NCBI GenBank assembly: GCA_023091665.1
Contig: JALJCQ010000013.1
Location: 3,756,699 to 3,820,698 of the forward strand
Source: Pythium myriotylum
Taxonomy: Eukaryota; Oomycota; Peronosporomycetes; Pythiales; Pythiaceae
Reading direction: 5' to 3'
Length of the DNA: 64,000 nucleotides
A program made the position numbers and the translations under genes. A model generated the notes under the pieces. It had not been told where the DNA came from and made no database searches. It was given only the letters and a program-made list of their open reading frames with translations. Shown here in pieces: positions 1-11,400 of the stretch (position 1 is its first letter; each line of letters starts with the position of its first letter).

Positions 1-954
1 GGCAACTCGTCCGACCCGAACTCTGCGCAGAACATTGGCAAGGAGGCCATCAAAAAGTGAGTCGTCGCTCTTTTCGCTGTGGAATCTAAGACGGCTGACT
101 GAGCTCTGCTTGATTGCGCTTCAGTGTCCCGACAAAGTGCATTTACGTTGGCAACGTCCGCAACGAGCTTAGCAGCCACCACCTCCAGGTACAACGCGTC
201 GATTTTTGGACTCGCGACTTAAAGCAACTGGAGTGACCTGGGCCAATGCCGTATTCAGAGCATCTTTTCCCCGTTCGGCGAAGTTCGAGCGTGCGTGATG
301 ACGGCCGTCTCAGCTGTCGAGCCCACGATGGTGCATGCTGTTGTCCACTATACAAAATAGCTACGTTTCATTGGTGGACTAACGCTCGTTGTTCATTTCC
401 AGCATCGTGGTTACGGCTTTCTCGAGTTCGCTGACGAGAGTTCGGCGACCACTGCCATCCAGCACATGAACAACTTTGAACTCGCCGGCCAAAGGCTCAA
501 AGTGGGCAAGGCCAGCCCCTCTGCAGTGCTCATCAACCTCGCAATCAGTCAGAACAAGGCCATCGCTAGCACAACCCCGTCCATTATGCAAGTGGGGCTG
601 CCAAGCATGGCGCCTGCGATCGTAGAAGACCCGGACGTTGACGGCGTCGAGTTCCCCACAGCAGCAGAGAAGCGGTGTTTGTGTCTTTTGAATATGGTCA
701 AGAAGGGCGAAGTGGACGACGAGCTGCAGCAGGAAGTGAGCGACGAGTGCGGGCGCTTCGGCGCCGTCGCGAGCGTCGAAGTCCACGAGCTGGACGACCA
801 CGTGCGCGTGTTTGTGGTGTTTTCCACGCACGAGGGCGCGGTTGCTGCCCAGACAGCCATGCACGGGCGCTTTTTCGGCGGGAACCAAGTGCGTGCGATG
901 TTCTACCCACTGTCCGAGCTGCTCGGCCGGCGGTATCGCAGTTCCTTCCTATGA
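1..954 (+). CDS. PUF60: PUF60-like poly-U-binding splicing factor, 3' part
   Basis: The gene is cut by the window's left edge. I read exons 1-56, 125-188, 259-330 and 403-954, separated by three introns of 68, 70 and 72 nt with GT..AG ends and a consistent frame. The spliced product has an RRM with RNP2 CIYVGNV (exon 2) and RNP1 RGYGFLEF (exon 4), then a short linker, then a C-terminal U2AF-homology-motif RRM with the R-x-F signature GRFFGG. An RRM followed by a C-terminal UHM is the layout of PUF60/FIR, which helps U2AF and SF3B1 recognise 3' splice sites in the nucleus. U2AF65-like or RBM39-like proteins are alternatives, but the segment around GQRLKVGKA and the acidic, Cys-containing UHM resemble PUF60 most. 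The stop is at 952-954. The family assignment is firm; the exact orthologue is less so because the N-terminus is missing. Confidence 0.8.
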
Positions 955-1014
955 AGCCGCTTCTTTCTACTGTCGTAAATATGTATATATATGTTATCCT
1001 TCCACCTTGCTCGC

Positions 1015-1476
1015 TCACTCGTAGCGCAGTGTTCTCGCGAGCTCGAGCACGTACTTGCCGATCTTGTACTTTTCCTGCGGCTCCTGGGCCTCTTCCTACC
1101 AGCACCACCGACAAATCTCAGTTCTCCATTCTTTCTCAGATCCAAGACAGACAGACGCACGTATTTCCAGCCGAGCTGGCTCCAGCACGTGTTGCAGTAG
1201 ACGTCCACGACGACGTGGAGCCCCGTCATGAGCTTGCGCTCCTCGGGCGGGCCCGTCGTGACGTTGACGACCGAGTCGAAGAGGTACGCCTTGCCGGTCT
1301 TGCCTTGGAAGTTCTGCGGCGCGTCTCGTCAGCTGGGCGGCGCGCTCCCCCATGGCGCCAAACGCGAGACGCCGCACCTTGGAGATGATGTCCTCGGCCG
1401 TCGTGAGGTGGGTCTTGCACTCGCGGCAGCTGAAGACCTTGGCGCTGTCGAGGTAGATCTTGAAGACGCGCCCCAT
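1015..1476 (-). CDS. YPEL: Yippee-like zinc-binding protein
   Basis: Three exons on the minus strand (1476-1378, 1313-1161, 1095-1015) with introns of 64 and 65 nt (GTGCGG..CAG and GTGCGT..TAG) join into a 110-residue protein starting MGRVFKIYL. It shows the invariant Yippee pattern C-X2-C-X52-C-X2-C, at C17/C20 and C73/C76. The family motifs [19 protein letters not shown] and [14 protein letters not shown] are present. Yippee proteins are small, very conserved eukaryotic zinc-binding proteins with a CULT/Yippee fold. Some localise to centrosome/nucleolus or act in E3 ligase (GID/CTLH) assemblies, but the molecular role here is not inferable. Length matches the family (about 110-120 aa). The gene diverges from the cyclin gene to the right, sharing a 326-bp upstream region. 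Confidence 0.93.
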
Positions 1477-1708
1477 GGCCGCCCGACGCCTTTCTCTCTC
1501 TTGAAAGGATTTGATTGTTGGCTTCCTTAACGACCGAGGAGCTCCGGTTCGTATCCGATCGATCCCGTGGTTCGTATCGGTTCGTACCCACCGTATGGCC
1601 TTTTTTGAAAAGCCTGTGGTGGGCAGACATCTGGCGCCATCCGGTTCGGACTTGGTTTCAGTATACTCGTTCGAATTTCAAAACCCCCTATCACGACGTC
1701 GCCCCTCC

Positions 1709-1716
1709 TCATTTCC
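1709..1716 (+). promoter_or_regulatory. Oomycete Inr-like initiator upstream of the cyclin gene
   Basis: TCATTTCC fits the oomycete initiator consensus (YCAYTYY) and lies 94 bp upstream of the cyclin ATG. CATTTT- and CATTTC-type flanking-promoter-like motifs follow at about 1757 and 1783. It sits in the region shared with the divergent Yippee gene. This is a motif match only. Confidence 0.35.
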
Positions 1717-1802
1717 GCTTTACCTCCCTTGCCTATCATCTCCAGGTCATCCCTTTTTGCATTTTCGCTCGCAAAATCCCATTTCCGCTTCAAGCCCCCC
1801 CA

Positions 1803-3582
1803 ATGGACGCCGCCGCCTTCTCGCGTCCTCGCGCCCCGCTCGCCAGCGCGCGCGCGCCGCTCAAGCCCAGCGAGCCGCGCAAGCGCAAGCGCGGGGCGCT
1901 CCAGGACATCAGCAACAGCAGCCACGCGCGCAGCACGGCCGCCAGCGCCGCGCACGCCGTCAACAAGCCCGCGACCAAGCGACCGAGCGTCGCCAATGTG
2001 CGCGCGCGATCGGCGGCGCCCAAGGGCCCCGTGGGCGCGGCCTCGATGGGCGCCAAGCGCCGCCGCGAGAACCCCAACGCCAACAACGAGGACGGCAAGG
2101 TGCAGTCGCGACTGGTCTCGTTCCAGGCCGTGACGACCAAGAAAGAGACCAAGAAGGACGAGGAACGCGTCGACGCGGAACAGGCAGGCAAGAGCGATGG
2201 CAAGGAGAAAGAAGAGCCCCTCGAGATGGAGTGTCTCGAGACGCTCAAGGCCGAGACGACCGAGCCCGAGCCGACGCCGACGGCGCCGCCGGTTACGACG
2301 ACGCGAGACGAGAGTAAACAGGAACTAGCGCCGACCAAGACAGAGACGCAGCCAAAGAACAGAGAGCCTGTACCGCCGTACGAGCCACGGCCGTACGCGT
2401 TCAAGTTTGACCACAGAGGTGAGTCGAGGCTTGGTGGGGAGGATTCGAACGGACGATGGGTGACTGAGTCAGGCTCTCTTTTGCAACAGACTCGGGTTTC
2501 GATGAAGACACGTACAAATCGCAGATCAATGACATTGACGAGCCGTTCCTAAACTCGGCGACGTACTGTGTCAAGATCGCGCGCGACATTGACCGCTTCC
2601 ACCGCCAGCACGAGATGAAGTACCACCCGGAGCCGGATTACATCGGCAATGTCCAAGTCGACATCAACGAGAAAATGCGCACGATCCTCGTCGACTGGCT
2701 CGTCGAGGTCGGAGAAGAGTACGAGCTCGACTCGCAGACGTTCCACAAGACCGTGAACCTCGTCGATCGCTGTCTCACCAAATTCAAGATCAACCGTAAG
2801 CAGTTCCAATTGTTAGGCTGTGCGTGCATGATGATTGCCGCCAAGTTTGAAGAGGTCTACGGACCCAACGTCGACGAGTTTGTCTACATCTCGGACCAGA
2901 CGTACACATCCGAAGAGGTTCGTTTCGCGAAAGTGCCTTCAGGTTCTTCTCGATAGCAGGACTGACGGGTTGCTGCTCTTGCAGATGCTTGAAATGGAGT
3001 CAAAAGTTCTTCAGGCTCTTGAGTATCGTATAGCTTCGACTACGTGCCACGGCTTTTTGCCGCGCTTCATGCGTGCTGGATGTACGAACGACAAGCAAAA
3101 GTTTCTTGTCCAGGTATGAGAACTGCACACGAGAAAGACCCTCGGTCGATGTTGGAGAAGTCTGATGGTGTCATTGTCCGCTCTAGTATCTGTGCGATTT
3201 CGCCATTCTCTACTATCACATGCTTCAGTACCGCCCGTCAATGCTCGCCGCGTCGGCTGTGTATTTATCTCGTCTCATGACCAAAGAAGAGCAGCCGTGG
3301 ACGCCAACGCTGCACCATTTCACTCAGTTCAACGCCTGGGAGTTGAAAGACTGCGTGATGGATCTCTTCCGTCTCCACCGCGCCGAGAACGAGATCGTCG
3401 AGAACCAGCGCGACAAGGCCAAGGCTGTGAGTGAAAAGTACGTCGCCGACAAGTTTCTCAGCGTCAGTACGATGTCACCCGTGGACGAGGCGCTGCTCGA
3501 GCAGTCGTTCCTCGCGTACGAGATGCCCAAGCACATGCGTCGGAAACAGCAAGCGACCGAAACCAGTAGCGGGAGCGAGTAG
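1803..3582 (+). CDS. A/B-type mitotic cyclin
   Basis: Four exons (1803-2418, 2490-2917, 2985-3113, 3187-3582) with GT..AG introns of 71, 67 and 73 nt encode about 522 residues. The N-terminus is basic and low-complexity and carries a canonical destruction box, RGALQDISN at residues 30-38, expected to direct APC/C-dependent proteolysis. The cyclin N box follows (MRTILVDWLVEVGEEY, then FQLLGCACMMIAAKFEEVY). The cyclin C box occupies the last two exons. The EVYGPNVDEFVYISDQTY segment is closest to cyclin A, while the overall shape suits the combined A/B group. Such cyclins activate CDK1/CDK2-type kinases in S phase and mitosis. The start is the first ATG of the frame that follows the promoter-like motifs. 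The subtype (A versus B) is uncertain. Confidence 0.9.
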
Positions 3583-4025
3583 CCGACGCGTCTGATTTTT
3601 TTTTTCCCAACGAAAGAATCCCCCACTAGTGCCATTAGTAGAGACCGTACGAAACCATAAGCAACCAAAAGAGCAAGCCATGCGTGAACAATTGCGAGCC
3701 GCGAGCAGGACATGTTGCCCCGAGGATATGGCTACACCTCTATGATTTGATATCTATAGAAAGTGAGTGCATGGATTCAAAACGTACAGTTGGAACCAAT
3801 AAATTAGACCTGTGGAAATGCATACTTAGACTTCAACCATTGGTCAAAATGAAATGTATGTGCGATTCCATTGGCTGAAAAGCGAACTAGGTTCAACTCA
3901 GGTGGCCGCCGAGCGAAGGAAACGGTTGCTGCCATCCCCACGTGACACCGATCCCAACGTTGGCGTCTTCCCAACGGACCTCGTGAAGAGCTACGCCAAC
4001 GCATCTTCTCTCTCTTCCTCCCACC
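3583..4025. other. Intergenic, no gene seen
   Basis: This spacer of 443 bp lies between the cyclin stop and the tetraspanin-like start, both on the plus strand. It holds a short T-run just after the cyclin stop and no coding signal I trust. Confidence 0.6.
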
Positions 4026-5297
4026 ATGCGACCCTCGCGCAAGGCTCTGCGCGTGCTCACGGCGCTCACGTTCGCCGGCGGCGCGGCGCTGCTGGCCATG
4101 GGCGTGCACATCTCGCTGGTCGCGCATCTGCACGCGAGCGCGGCGGCGCTGGCGTCCGTGGGCTTCTTCGTCGTGCTGCTCTCGCTCGTGGGCTTCGTGG
4201 GCGTCGGCCGCGACAAGTCGGCGCTGCTCATGCTCTACTTCTTTCTCAACTTCGTGCTGCTCACGGCGCTCTTCGTGGCCTCGTACGCGGCGCTGGCCTT
4301 CCAGGACTCGATCGAGGCCTGGCTCAAGCACCACTGGGGCTCCTCCGTGCTCGACTACTTGCGCACCAAGCCCTGCTGCACCGACTTTGAGTCCACGGCC
4401 GACTACGTCGAGGCCAAGTTCGCCGTGCTCGGCGCCGTGGGCTTTGCCTGCCTCGCGCTCGTGCTGCTGGCCATGTACTGCGTCATCCGCATCGTCACAG
4501 TGCCCATAGTCATGAAGAACCTGCTCACGGTCATCAACTTTATCTTCGTGGTGCTCGGCGCGAGCATCTTTGCCTACGGCGCGGCTGTCAAGTCCAAGAG
4601 CGAGCTCACGTCCGGCCAGCAGTGGATTGCCGTCGTCTTCATCGTCGTCGGCACGCTGATCTTCGCGCTCGCCGTCGTCGGCATCATTGGCTCGCGAGCC
4701 AAGAGCCGCAGCATGCTCCTGCTCGTACGTATTTTCTCTTTTTGTTGTTTTGCTGAATGATGTCGCGTGTAGTGACTCAACGGGCACTTTGCGTTCTAGT
4801 ACATCGTGGGTATTGGCATCTGCTTGACCGCGCTGCTCGTTTGCGCCGGCGCGGCCTTCACGTTCTCCGACAAGCTCGTCGAGGACTACAACTCGTCTCG
4901 CACGGAAGCCATCGCGTGCGACGTCGACCTGCCCGGCTGCACCAACTGCACGGACACGCCAGCGCTGATGGAGCCGTGCACGGGCGTGACCAAGAACAAG
5001 AAAACCGGCGTCTGGATCCCATGCAACAAGACAACAATCAAGGCCGGTGACTGCCAGAAACCCGGGTACACGCTGCTCGTAGAGTCGGCGGAGGACCAAG
5101 GTTACACGGCAAACGACATCGCCGAGTGCGGCAAGTGCCCCGAATGGTCCAAGGGCGACGTCCACGCGTACCTCAAGAGCGGGCTGCAGTTGCTCGGACT
5201 CTTCGCTGCGGTCGTGTGTTTCTTTATTGTCGTGGGCTTTGCTGCCGCGCTCATCCTGCGCAAGAGTCTCGCTGGCTATCAGACAGACTCGATCTAG
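4026..5297 (+). CDS. Double tetraspanin-like membrane protein, eight TM segments
   Basis: Two exons (4026-4724, 4800-5297) with a 75-nt intron (GTACGT..TAG) give 398 residues. Hydrophobic stretches form two sets of four. TM1-3 lie within the first 100 residues, followed by a short loop with a CC pair (TKPCCTDF) and TM4 near 140-165. TM5-7 follow, and then a longer Cys-rich loop with several Cys pairs (CDVDLPGCTNC, CGKC) and TM8 at the C-terminus. The arrangement of three TMs, a Cys loop and a fourth TM is the tetraspanin topology, here in tandem within one chain. The classical CCG motif is not intact, so assignment to tetraspanins is by topology. Tetraspanins organise plasma-membrane microdomains; no specific partner can be inferred. 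The ATG at 4026 is the first of the open frame and is preceded by ACC. Confidence 0.7.
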
Positions 5298-5364
5298 TAT
5301 TTCCATCACAAATCCTAATTTGCATTCCATCACTTATCTCATCCTACGCTTAAAGACTTTCAGC

Positions 5365-7986
5365 TCAGTTACCGAGTGCTCTTGTCAGCTCGGCAATCTT
5401 TTCCTGATGTGCACGGCTCGCTTCTTCAGCCGCGTCCCGTGCCGCGAAAGCTTGCTGCGCTGAAAATCGTGCGGCTTCCTCGGTCTCCTTGGACTGTAGC
5501 AGCAGCAGCTTCTGCTCCGCGAGCTCTTCTCGTACAGCGGTGAGTTCCTTTAGGTGCTCTTGTGCTAGTGCGTCGCTGCTAGCAAGCTTGGCCTCCAACT
5601 GTTGTCGCAGTGCCGCAAGCTCGCTTCGCAAGGACTCGAGTGCGTCCTCCTGCTTCTTCGCGGCGGTCTGGGCATCGGCGAGTTGCTGCTTCAAGGAAGC
5701 ATTCTCGTCCTCCACCTCCTTCTTCGCCTCTTCAAGAGCCTTGATCCTCATCTCAGACATCGAGGCAGCGGCCTTGAGCTGCTTTGTGGCCTCCGACGAC
5801 TCGGTATCCTCATGATCGTCATCGTCATCGGGGAAGAGCTCACGAGCAGCCTTTGGAGACTTGGTGTGCGAGTTGCGAGGGCTCGCGATCTCCTCGTGAG
5901 TCAATTCACCAGATACCTCAACAATCACATCCCGGTCCGGGAAGCTGTGGACAACCGGACTCACCTCATCAGCGTCGTCGTGGATCTCCACGCCCGCTGT
6001 CGCAGGCGTGGTGTCCTCTTCGTCCGCCTCTTCAGTCTCAACGGCACCGGTTGGCTCCTCAGCCAAATCGGTGGCCGAAGCCTCTTCTGCTGGCTTGTCT
6101 TCCACATCTGCCGACTCAAACTCCGAGTCATCCAGCGTCTCCTCGTGGAAGTTGTCGTTCATTTGGACATCCACGTAGTCGTTATCGCTGTCGTCGCCAT
6201 CATCGTCGTCATCGCTGTCGTCTCGTCTATCTTCAGCTTGGTCCTCTTCATCTTGTTCGGGTTCTTCTTCCACTTCTGGTTTAATATCCACCTTGGGAGC
6301 AGGAGCCGGAGCGGTCTCCTCCTCAACCTGGTTATCCTCCTTGTCGTTCTCCGTGGATGGCGTGGTCTCGACAGCAGCAAGGAACGCAAGCAGGCGATTG
6401 GGCTTCGGTGGTCCAGAGACTGGCGGTGGCGGTGGCGGTGCAGCCGGCTCTTCCACTGGAGCCGGCTTGGGTTCTTCTACTTTCTTTGCCACTGGTGTTG
6501 GGTCGAACACAAGTTTCTTGACCGGCGGAGGCGGCGTGGCCGCCTTCACTGGCTTCGGAAGCGGCTTCTCGACGCCAGGGATCGGGAATGCAAACTTTCG
6601 CTCGGGCTTGGCCGGGATGGGAGGCACCACTTCGTTGGCGGACTCGACCGTGCTCAGGAACGCCGAGAGCTTGGTCTCTTTCTTCTTCTCCACCTTTGGT
6701 GCGGCTGCAGCCACAGCCTGGCCGAACACGCCCGGGATCTTGAGCTTGCCGGAGCTGCGCTTCTTTTTCTCGGGCTGGGCCTCCTCCTTCGCCTCCTCGG
6801 GCTTGGCGGGCGACTTGAATCCCTGCGCAAACGCTGCGAGCTTTGATCGTGGCGAGTTCGAGACGGGTTTGGGCGACGGCGGCGCCGGCGGCTCCTCCTC
6901 TGGCGGTGGCGGCGGCGGGGCGCCACCAAAGGCCGTCGGAATCTTGAGCTTGGACACGGACCGCTTCGGCGCGTCGCCGTCTTCACTTCCCTTGGTTGCG
7001 TCTTCATTGTTGGACTGAGATCGTTGACGACCAAAGACACCCGGGATCTCGAGCTTGGAGACCTGTTTGATCTTGGCGTCGTAGTCGTCGACGGCGTCGC
7101 GGTTGGGCGTTGTGCTGGGCACGGGTTCCTCCTCCACGACCTCAGGCGCCGGCGTCGGAGCTGGCTCGGGCGTGGCCGCCGCTGCAGCGGCAAACGCAGG
7201 CGGCAGCTTGAGCTTGGAGACCGAAGCGCGCGGCGACACGTAGCCGCCCGAGGAGACCGAGCTGCTGCGCGCGGCGCGGTCGTCGTCGTCGGCGTTTTCG
7301 CTGCCCGACATGGATACATTCCGCGTGGTGCTCGAGCTCGCGCGGTCGTTGCTGCTCGTGCTCGAGAGTCGCTTGACCGACGACGGGGGCGGCGCCGCGG
7401 CCGGCACGGTGGGCGTCTCGGACGGGAACTTGGTGAGGAAGGCGCTGAGCTTGTTGGCGGGCGTCGCGGCGACCGAGGACGAGGCCGTCGAGGCCTGCGA
7501 GGCGGCGTCTTCTTCCTCTTCTTCCTCGGGCTTCTTGGGCGCGTCTTCGCCGGCCGCGGGCGCGACGGGCGCGGCCATGTCGAAGCCTTCGAGCTTGGGG
7601 CGGAAGCGCTTGCGCAGCGCGTCGATGCAGGCGATGACGGCGTCGGCGTTGGTCTCGTCGAGCAGCTGCACGGACGTGAAGACGAGGTGTTCCTCGAGAT
7701 GGGCGGCCTGGCGACACCAGCGGATGAAAAAGTGGATGCGCTCGAGCGCGTGGAAGGTCGAGAGCTGGTGCATGGCCTTGTCGATCTTCTTGGGCGGCAG
7801 GTGGTCGTCGCCGAGCGCGCCGGCGGCCGTGAGCGCGGCCGCGAGCAGGCAGAGCGCGCGGCCGTCGCGCAGGAACTCGCAGAGCGGGAGCTGGCGCGAC
7901 GGCAGCGAGGCCGCGGCGTCCGGCAGCTCGTGGAGCAGCCAGGCCACGGCCGCGGCCTCGCGCGGCGCGGTGGACGGCGCCGGCAT
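5365..7986 (-). CDS. Calponin-homology domain protein with Pro-rich middle and coiled-coil tail
   Basis: A single exon of 873 codons. Residues about 10-130 form a calponin-homology-like domain (LCEFLRDGRALC, then LSTFHALERIHFFIRWC), suggesting an actin- or microtubule-binding head. Residues about 150-560 are Pro/Ser-rich and contain two recurring short motifs: K-L-x-A-F (KLSAFL and relatives, four times) and K-L-K-[IL]-P-x-[VA]-F (four times). An Asp/Glu-rich stretch follows, and the last 170 residues are a long heptad-type coiled coil. Together these suggest a cytoskeletal scaffold. The frame extends four codons further upstream, but that first codon is TTG; the ATG at 7986 is used here. It is transcribed divergently from RPB2. 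I do not recognise a named orthologue. Confidence 0.75.
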   Translation of the reverse strand: MPAPSTAPREAAAVAWLLHELPDAAASLPSRQLPLCEFLRDGRALCLLAAALTAAGALGDDHLPPKKIDKAMHQLSTFHALERIHFFIRWCRQAAHLEEHLVFTSVQLLDETNADAVIACIDALRKRFRPKLEGFDMAAPVAPAAGEDAPKKPEEEEEEDAASQASTASSSVAATPANKLSAFLTKFPSETPTVPAAAPPPSSVKRLSSTSSNDRASSSTTRNVSMSGSENADDDDRAARSSSVSSGGYVSPRASVSKLKLPPAFAAAAAATPEPAPTPAPEVVEEEPVPSTTPNRDAVDDYDAKIKQVSKLEIPGVFGRQRSQSNNEDATKGSEDGDAPKRSVSKLKIPTAFGGAPPPPPPEEEPPAPPSPKPVSNSPRSKLAAFAQGFKSPAKPEEAKEEAQPEKKKRSSGKLKIPGVFGQAVAAAAPKVEKKKETKLSAFLSTVESANEVVPPIPAKPERKFAFPIPGVEKPLPKPVKAATPPPPVKKLVFDPTPVAKKVEEPKPAPVEEPAAPPPPPPVSGPPKPNRLLAFLAAVETTPSTENDKEDNQVEEETAPAPAPKVDIKPEVEEEPEQDEEDQAEDRRDDSDDDDDGDDSDNDYVDVQMNDNFHEETLDDSEFESADVEDKPAEEASATDLAEEPTGAVETEEADEEDTTPATAGVEIHDDADEVSPVVHSFPDRDVIVEVSGELTHEEIASPRNSHTKSPKAARELFPDDDDDHEDTESSEATKQLKAAASMSEMRIKALEEAKKEVEDENASLKQQLADAQTAAKKQEDALESLRSELAALRQQLEAKLASSDALAQEHLKELTAVREELAEQKLLLLQSKETEEAARFSAQQAFAARDAAEEASRAHQEKIAELTRALGN

Positions 7987-8450
7987 GGTGGTCGTCAAGG
8001 GGGGGGAAGAGAGAGAGAGAGAGAGGGAAGTGGGCTAGTGACGGCGAGTTGCGAACTGGCGTTTGTTACAGGACACCACCCTCTGGCATGATGGCATGGG
8101 AAGACGTCGGGGAAGAAAGCGGGAGAGGTCCGACGCGACGACGCTAAATCAGTACCCGCGGTCGTGCGGTCGGGGCCCGTTGTGGGTTCGAAGGCTCTCG
8201 AGTCCACGACGGCAAAGCGGCTCGCCGGTCGGTGCCACACCAGGTGTACATGAAAAAGAGGTGTATACTGTATAGAGGACTGTATACGACAGGGTTCGAC
8301 CTCAGGGATGAGGTGTTTTTGTTAAGTTCGCAGGAAAGGACCATCACTCCGGTTTCCCCTCGCGCGAAGGTTTCCCCCCCCTTGGGTCCTCTGCCCCCCC
8401 CCACCACTCTCCATTTGGCTCGGTGGTGGGGAAACCTCACGGAGACGATT
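7987..8450. promoter_or_regulatory. Shared divergent promoter region
   Basis: These 464 bp separate the divergent starts of the calponin-homology gene and RPB2, so both promoters must lie here. The region contains a GA microsatellite at about 8008-8030, pyrimidine runs, and a TCCATTTGG motif near 8410 that loosely resembles an oomycete Inr. The RPB2 frame is open through part of the region without a conserved protein extension. Confidence 0.45.
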
Positions 8451-11400
8451 ATGGCGTGGGACGACTCGGACAACGAGCATGAGGACCACCTCGACGACGG
8501 CGTCCACGGCGCGCACGCCGTGTCTCAGGAAGACGCCTGGGCCGTCATCTCGGCCTACTTCGAGGAGAAAGGCCTCGTGCGCCAGCAGCTCGACTCGTTC
8601 GACGAGTTTATCCAGAACACGATGCAGGAACTCGTCGACGACTCGCGCTCGATCCGCATCAACCCCGAGTCGCAGTACAACCCGGGACAGGCCAAGGCCA
8701 ACACCGACACGATCTACCAGATCTCGTTTGGACAGATCTACCTCTCCAAGCCCACGATGACCGAGGCCGACGGATCCACGAGTGTCATGTTCCCGCATGA
8801 AGCGCGGCTGCGCAACCTCACGTACGCCGCGCCGCTCTACGTCGATGTCGTCTGCCAAAAGTACCACGCGCCCTCGAGCGGACCGGCCAACCTCGACGAG
8901 ATGGAGCCTTACGAACAGGTCGAGACGCCCAAGGAGTTCATCGGCATGGTTCCGATCATGCTGCGCTCCCAGTACTGCGTGCTCACGAACAAGACCGACA
9001 AGGAACTCACCGAGCTCAACGAGTGTGTCTACGACCAAGGTGGTTATTTTGTGATCAACGGCAGTGAGAAGGTGCTCATCGCGCAGGAGCGAATGAGTAA
9101 CAACCACGTCTACTGCTTCCGCAAGAGCGGCACATCCAAGTACAGCTGGGTCTGCGAAACGCGATCCCACGTCGAGCACGGAGTGCGTCCGACCTCGACC
9201 ATGTACGTTCAGATGTACCAGCGCAGCGGCGGCAAGAGTGCCATCACGGGGAACCAGATCCGCGCAGTCATCCCATACATCCGCCAGGATATTCCCGTGG
9301 TTATCATTTTCCGTGCGCTCGGCTTTGTCGCTGATCGTGAAATCCTTGAACACATTTGTTACGACTTCTCGGATGCCGAGCTCATGGAACGCTTCAAGCC
9401 GTCGCTCGAAGAGGCCTTCGTGATCCAGGAACAGGAAGTCGCTCTGGATTTCATTGGTCGAAGAGGCAGTGCCATTAACGTGAGCAAGGCGGACCGTATC
9501 CGCTACGCACAGGAAATTCTCCAGAAAGAGATGTTGCCCCACGTCGGTGTCGAGGACCACAATGAGACCAAGAAGGCGTACTTCCTTGGCTACGTTGTGC
9601 ACAAACTGCTCATGTGTTCGCTCGGCCGTATTGGAGAAGACGACCGTGATCACTACGGTAACAAGCGTCTCGATTTGGCTGGTCCACTTCTGGGTGGTCT
9701 CTTCCGTGTGCTGTTCAAGAAGCTCACGAAGGACGTCAAGAGTTTCTTGCAGAAGTGTGTCGATAACGGCAAAGACTTTAACCTCACACTGGCTATCCGC
9801 TCGCGAACCATCACCAACGGTCTTCGCTACTCGCTCGCGACGGGTAACTGGGGCATGCAGAAGTCCGCGTCCAAGGCCGGTGTCTCACAGGTGTTGAACC
9901 GACTCACGTACGCTTCGTCGCTGTCACATCTTCGTCGCCTGAACACGCCGCTTGGTCGTGAAGGCAAACAGGCACAGCCTCGTCAGCTCCACAACACACA
10001 CTGGGGTATGATTTGCCCAGCCGAAACCCCCGAAGGCCAAGCCGTCGGTCTCGTCAAGAACCTTGCGCTCATGGCGTACATTTCAGTCGGATCACCCCAG
10101 GCTCCTATTTTGGAGTTCCTCGAAGAGTGGGCCACTGAGAACTTGGAGGAAATTAAGCCACAGATTATCCCTCATGCTACCAAGATTTTCGTCAATGGTA
10201 ACTGGGTTGGTGTCCATCGCGAACCGAATGAGCTCGTGCGCACTCTCCGTTCGCTGCGCCGCTGTGTCGATATCGATGCTGAAGTGTCAGTCATTCGTGA
10301 CCTCATGAACAAGGAACTTCGTATTTATACCGATGCCGGTCGCGTGTGCCGACCGCTTTTCATCGTGGAAGACAACCAGCTTTTGCTGCAAAAGGATCAA
10401 GTTGTGAAGCTGCAGAACCACAAGCAGACCAACTACAGATGGCACAACCTACTAACGGACGGTGTCGTCGAGCTGATCGATACAGAAGAGGAGGAAGTGT
10501 GTATGATTGCCATGGAGCCCAAGGACGTTGGTACCGGTTCGAACCCTTACACACATTGCGAGATTCACCCATCGATGATTCTCGGCATTTGTGCTAGTAT
10601 TATTCCATTCCCGGATCACAACCAGTCTCCGCGTAACACATACCAGTCGGCCATGGGCAAGCAAGCCATGGGTATCTATGCCTCCAACTTCCGTGCTCGT
10701 ATGGACACGATGGCGAACGTGTTGAACTACCCACAGAAGCCACTTGTAACAACTCGTGCCATGGAGTACTTGCACTTCCGAGAACTGCCATCTGGTATTA
10801 ACGCCATCGTCGGTATTGCAACCTACACAGGTTACAACCAGGAAGATTCGTTGATTATGAACCAAAGTGCGATTGACCGTGGCTTCTTCCGCTCGACGTA
10901 CTACCGATGCTACGTTGACCAGGAGCGTAATAAGAGCCCCAGTGGTGGAATTGGTGGAGCATGCGAAGAGTTTGAGAAGCCTGGCCGCGATAACTGTTTG
11001 GGCTTGCGCCACGGTAGCTACCACAAACTTGATGCCGATGGTCTCGTTGCTCCGGGCACCCGAGTCAGTGGTAACGACATCATTATCGGAAAGACATCTC
11101 CACTGCCGGTGTCCGAAGATTCTTCACTTGAGCAGCGCTTTATGAAGCGAGACGCGAGTACGTCGCTTCGTTCGCACGAGAATGGCATCATCGATACTGT
11201 CATGCTGACGACCAACGCTGATGGATTCAAGTTCACCAAGGTGCGGTTCCGTAACATCCGTATCCCTCAGATCGGTGATAAGTTCGCCTCCCGTCACGGA
11301 CAGAAGGGTACGATTGGTATGACGTACCGTCAGGAGGACATGCCGTTCACGTGCGAAGGTATTACTCCGGATATCATCGTGAACCCTCACGCTATTCCTT

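Noticed and set aside
3804..5333. 509-codon minus-strand frame opposite the tetraspanin-like gene
   Set aside because: It is highly charged and without domains; the plus strand shows eight TM segments and a good intron.
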